A stretch of 64,000 bases of DNA, taken from positions 1-64,000 of IMG/VR virus record IMGVR_UViG_3300042691_027833. The stretch is one strand, 5' to 3'. This DNA is from a virus. Positions 62,501 to 64,000 of the stretch are shown here, piece after piece (position 1 is the stretch's first letter; each line of letters begins with the position of its first letter). A program made the translations under genes and the position numbers. A model generated the notes under the pieces. The model was not told the origin of the DNA, searched no databases, and was given only the letters and a program-made list of their open reading frames with translations.

Positions 62501-64000
62501 ATTAACCAATAATGTTGTATTACCAATGATCGGACTCATATAGTGAGCCATAAATCTAATAAAATTATCATCGTATGGTGGAGTTACATACTTTAAATAC
62601 AATAAAAGATCTTCTAGAGCAATATTGGCCACAACTGTTCTGTTGGGGTCTGTCTGATACGAATAGCTAGTGGTTGCTAAATTAAGATTATTTGATGTAG
62701 TAATTAAAACTCTAGGTTCTTCTAGTGTGGCTGGCTTAAGATATATGATATCCTCATGAATCGATGCTTTAGTATAGATTTTTTTAGACTTGGACAATGG
62801 AGTAATTGCTGGTCCAAAAGCTCCAACCGCAGCATCATATGGACCTCTTAAGGCTACTGGTGAATCTACTACAACATATTCATCTGAACTAATACTACTA
62901 AGATCTAACGACAAAAAGAAGAATTTATCATCATTACATGCTCCTGCTCTGGCGGCATCAACTAAAACTTTCATATCGTACCTGAGTGCTCCATTCCTCC
63001 ATCTGTCACCACCCGGCTGATTACTATATTGTTGTTCATAGTATGCTGCTTGAGATATAACACTTAATCCACAAATAGCCCTAGAAACATAATCAAATGC
63101 ATCAGAAGCATTATAGCCTAATATTGGTCCTATTCTACCATCATCTTCACATAACATATAATATTTTGGAGTTCCTACTAAAATTGTATCATCAACGATG
63201 TTTCCTGGCTCTTCCCAAGCTCCTTCGTTGGTAGGCTCATAATTATATTGTATCTTACCACTACCTTTAAAAACAGATATTGTTTGAGAGCCTACTGGAA
63301 TTTGAAAATTACTATATTGATAATCTCTATAGGTTGCTAATTCCGGAATTCTAACTAAATATTGTTTACCATAATATGTATTACCTATATCAGAAATAAA
63401 ATTCACCAATGTAGTTAAGTCTTTTACCAGATTAGGATTTAAGAATAGATCAAAGTTAATATCACTACTGGTTGGCTGTGGCGCTGCTGGGCCTGGAGCA
63501 CCCACTTCATTACTAATATTAAATGCTTCAGAGAGTTTAGGAAATTTTAAAAAGCCCTCGTTCTCTTCTCCGACACCAACCATCTGAATACCTCTACTAG
63601 CATAAGCTTGAGATAACATTAGGATAAGATCTGGTTTAAAAATTTTACCCAATCCATATGCCATGTATTCATCTATGCCAGCCATCGCCGCCCTCATCTC
63701 TGTTTCCCCAATAATTAATTGATTATTTCCATATAAGGAAGTAAGTGGAACATTAAGATTAGTAGGGAGATCGGATAAGCCTATCACGAATACTATTTGA
63801 CCAGTCCAAGTATCTAGATAAACTGGTCTAACTCTCCTAAAGTCGTTATTCTCTGTAGTAGAAGTATTTGGCGGTATCGTTTCGCTCATTTGGAAACCAA
63901 AGAACGGACAAATTACATCTTGAAATAAAGGAAAGAATCTTTTAAATTGTGAAGTAGATTGTCTTTTAATTGATTTAGTTTTGATATAATTACCGGACAA
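59546..64000 (-). CDS. large structural protein, 5' end outside the window
   Basis: At least 1484 aa are visible; the frame is open to the right edge, where only a TTG could serve as start, so it is probably partial. It has 'ECPYCDKTG' and 'QCPYCVSKK' zinc-type Cys pairs near residues 950-980, then a pure Ser stretch of about 15 residues, and beta-rich ends. The size and position before the 2291-aa gene point to a tail or virion protein. No enzymatic motif is recognised. Confidence 0.65.
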   Translation of the reverse strand: MSGNYIKTKSIKRQSTSQFKRFFPLFQDVICPFFGFQMSETIPPNTSTTENNDFRRVRPVYLDTWTGQIVFVIGLSDLPTNLNVPLTSLYGNNQLIIGETEMRAAMAGIDEYMAYGLGKIFKPDLILMLSQAYASRGIQMVGVGEENEGFLKFPKLSEAFNISNEVGAPGPAAPQPTSSDINFDLFLNPNLVKDLTTLVNFISDIGNTYYGKQYLVRIPELATYRDYQYSNFQIPVGSQTISVFKGSGKIQYNYEPTNEGAWEEPGNIVDDTILVGTPKYYMLCEDDGRIGPILGYNASDAFDYVSRAICGLSVISQAAYYEQQYSNQPGGDRWRNGALRYDMKVLVDAARAGACNDDKFFFLSLDLSSISSDEYVVVDSPVALRGPYDAAVGAFGPAITPLSKSKKIYTKASIHEDIIYLKPATLEEPRVLITTSNNLNLATTSYSYQTDPNRTVVANIALEDLLLYLKYVTPPYDDNFIRFMAHYMSPIIGNTTLLVNGFTTTNSVQHAMLAPKAAHPYFAGIPVKSNQYTYGPWTNYPELIKTDIFPGIAGDAASRAVENLIAGVKVEVQEDYVPWNYGSVSLLDSVVLGEIQANSSYQQITETARIDTIGLPTLGLGSPFIYTDRADVEQGSIIINSQLFTPRMATLPYVQKRYQANNNPLENIPIVGELVIAPNIPSRAAVTTDLSYNIIVFDAEHRNAYAPIVSNIQCSISPQQVRTTYNFRTHTRKLGLFNKENADRIRKFAAANIKRNKELATQTNKLTNRINKETQERLHSIKNAGNPYGSKNLQSGLYGTSPTEIMCGRAFPFVSMPRTIRKDLATLRQQMKANKKQPGSNESNTGGTGVVPFTLEMPYGQDPGENQTEKNLYALNDTSQKEFAEAGNPARSSIRNSRWSTYVGIYQSKEAPADLVKEYSLKSAMSLDGIFSPVSFYPTKFYSTYPLQKYQRHECPYCDKTGIIKDQVYTNGATVQMVSYQCPYCVSKKDGLATTATTTASAQSLEILPPYIVTNKRDINVITEFGSSSSVSSTSSSSSSSSGSGQEIAINLVSLQPIVVPYGEFRNYNAGEKDKCRHSIEVVAHGEMPPQKGWGINTRWNMGKFIKLDGNMQNNTDNTQAGTGYNADYFHKDLLNTDNKEKLNNQRFFGLRGPIIYHAWGYDLEGFPVPNAADEAKFVDEHGNPKRFILKQTVESNTRVKFKDLKNKDMFVVADDYNSGKKLWEQNYYYKVPGMSVTRPNNTISKMTDDTEVYKCKLENDMEHYGAFNADGQVGLGDIISKTQNWENNKWTEKKKLKEFYRNWAEHPNLWKVGPIDLRWDENRQVWTTKSSDAMTIYKMVYVTLEEDLTKSQDYDETYPARGFLDDLEYSSEKLPANSRRLVFVKDRGGYTAPRGAKLLCRYDKDSGFYEPVSKQMFVVGGTVGTGNSATIEMSYIQGRKKGEVVPTSSITFDDPFSFAPAFGQKGLFTFINGLWTLTAAKPS

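Noticed and set aside
1-64000. CRISPR arrays, tRNA genes, rRNA genes and insertion sequences
   Set aside because: No spaced direct repeats, cloverleaf-like stretches in the short gaps, rRNA segments or transposase genes were recognised by reading; a tRNA or covariance search was not possible.

Overview
The window is a 64 kb stretch of an AT-rich, densely coding genome. It is best read as part of a large double-stranded DNA tailed bacteriophage (jumbo-phage type). It encodes phage-type replication genes (UvsX/RecA-like recombinase, DnaB-like helicase, CHC2/TOPRIM primase, DnaE-type polymerase, SSB, dNMP kinase, RecB-family exonuclease), a sigma-like factor, PhoH, a vitamin-B12-type ribonucleotide reductase, dCMP deaminase, and very large tail or adhesin proteins. 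There are no ribosomal or housekeeping genes. Genes commonly overlap by 1 to 20 bases. The host cannot be named from sequence alone.

Layout, left to right. (1) 178-1720: small genes and a macro-domain protein. (2) 1717-5236: a translationally coupled run of four glycosyltransferase-like genes and an FkbM-like methyltransferase. (3) 5233-8343: a membrane peptide, a nucleoside 2-deoxyribosyltransferase-like protein, a GMP reductase and another glycosyltransferase. (4) 8367-14064: virion-associated-looking proteins, a ferritin-like protein, a PAP2 phosphatase, a sigma-like factor, a ClpP-like protease and a DeoC-like barrel. (5) 14138-20090: a structural or adhesin block with a 747-aa protein built from FGE/sulfatase-modifying-factor modules and a Thr/Pro-rich linker, and a 704-aa beta-propeller protein ending in a trypsin-like domain. 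(6) 20180-23767: a membrane or lysis-like cluster with a papain-like protease and a small lipoprotein. (7) 23828-41704: nucleotide metabolism and replication, closed by SSB and a strong terminator. (8) 41793-48286: a second run of glycosyltransferase-like genes and a nucleotidyltransferase-like gene. (9) 48273-50141: a nuclease, an annealing-protein candidate and a zinc ribbon. (10) 50143-64000, minus strand: a Cys-rich protein, a 714-aa Thr/Pro-rich protein and two giant tail-like proteins of 2291 and at least 1484 aa; the last runs off the window.

The most striking observation is the DnaE polymerase. It is split into two genes at the palm/fingers boundary, with a DnaQ-like proofreading exonuclease encoded between the halves. 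In addition, the start of the N-terminal half is interrupted: after a good Shine-Dalgarno and ATG, 14 codons lead to a TAG. Skipping exactly 10 nucleotides, from a Ser TCT codon to a Ser TCA codon, restores the conserved polymerase PHP motif. This resembles T4 gene 60 translational bypassing in miniature, but an indel or assembly error must be excluded. A second theme is that the phage carries many glycosyltransferase-like genes together with mucin-like Thr/Pro-rich surface proteins, which suggests (inference only) a virion that glycosylates its own adhesins.
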